Assembly: GCA_018817915.1 (NCBI GenBank)
Contig: JAHISX010000040.1
Span: 1 to 52,135, forward strand
Length of the DNA: 52,135 bases
Origin: Bacillota bacterium
GTDB lineage: Bacteria; Bacillota_I; Bacilli_A; Acholeplasmatales; Acholeplasmataceae
Reading direction: 5' to 3'
Every line of letters starts with the position of its first letter. Position 1 is the first letter of the stretch. The notes under the pieces were generated by a model. The model searched no databases and had not been told where the DNA came from. It saw only the letters and a program-made list of their open reading frames with translations. This document shows positions 52,085 to 52,135 of this stretch, one piece after another. The position numbers and the translations under genes are program-made.

Positions 52085-52135
52085 ATGCAAAGACCCAATT
52101 ATTTACAAGGATATTTTAACCCAAAACAGTTGAAA
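52085..52135 (+). CDS. Partial protein, first 17 codons, probably leaderless
   Basis: An open frame starts at the ATG at 52085 and runs off the right edge as MQRPNYLQGYFNPKQLK. There is no ribosome binding site; instead an extended -10 ends seven bases ahead, so the transcript would begin at or next to the start codon. The peptide is too short to assign to a family. It could be a chance frame, and the true start might lie further right. Confidence 0.45.
   Translation, partial: MQRPNYLQGYFNPKQLK

Noticed and set aside
1-52135. CRISPR arrays, insertion sequences, tRNA or rRNA genes, prophage
   Set aside because: I found no repeat-spacer pattern, transposase, integrase, tRNA cloverleaf or rRNA-like sequence anywhere in the window.

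Overview
The window is AT-rich, with strong AGGAGG-type ribosome binding sites, TATAAT promoters and many ATGA/TTGA stop-start overlaps. Those overlaps show that TGA is used as a stop. Lipoproteins, an ECF-type vitamin transporter subunit, two CcpA-type cre sites and a phosphotransferase Enzyme I point to a low-GC Gram-positive anaerobe (Bacillota, possibly a relative of Acholeplasma/Izemoplasma or Erysipelotrichia). The placement is inference; there is no rRNA here. Every gene from the left edge to about 49.5 kb lies on the minus strand, and only the last 2.5 kb is on the plus strand.

Region 1 (about 0.3-20.1 kb, minus) is one continuous 18-gene transcription unit for anaerobic purine breakdown. 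In order of transcription it holds a MocA-like Moco cytidylyltransferase, a first molybdenum hydroxylase trimer (FAD, 2Fe-2S, Mo), a membrane protein, XdhC, a THEP1-like NTPase, a dihydropyrimidinase/hydantoinase, SsnA, a PreA-like FMN/ferredoxin enzyme, a second molybdenum hydroxylase trimer, adenine deaminase, two fold-type II PLP enzymes, YgeY and YgeW. This is the gene set linked to anaerobic uric acid breakdown, with differences: no ygfK, no recognisable ygeX, no carbamate kinase and no classical purine permease. A lone PreA-like protein with an altered active-site loop and a pair of different PLP enzymes occupy those places.

Region 2 (20.2-22.8 kb) is a cobalamin uptake operon. It has a consensus promoter, a cobalamin riboswitch with a terminator, a lipoprotein that looks like a bacterial transcobalamin with its two domains in swapped order, a second DUF4430-like protein and an ECF S component. 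The class II (adenosylcobalamin) ribonucleotide reductase at 45.5-47.6 kb would be a consumer of this vitamin.

Region 3 (22.8-29.3 kb) is a complete histidine degradation operon hutH-hutU-ftcD-hutI-fchA with a cre site at its promoter. Region 4 (29.4-38.0 kb) holds ptsI with a HAD phosphatase, then tryptophanase with an M48 protease, butyrate kinase and phosphotransbutyrylase, then ribokinase. The picture is a fermenter of purines, histidine and tryptophan that can make ATP from butyryl phosphate.

Region 5 (38.0-49.5 kb) holds an intramembrane-type two-component system with a fused ABC transporter, a four-gene unit (ridA, membrane protein, aldehyde dehydrogenase, methyltransferase), the ribonucleotide reductase and a GAF-GGDEF membrane protein. 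Region 6 (49.5-52.1 kb, plus) is a RecB-type nuclease/XPD-type helicase fusion followed by the first codons of an apparently leaderless gene.
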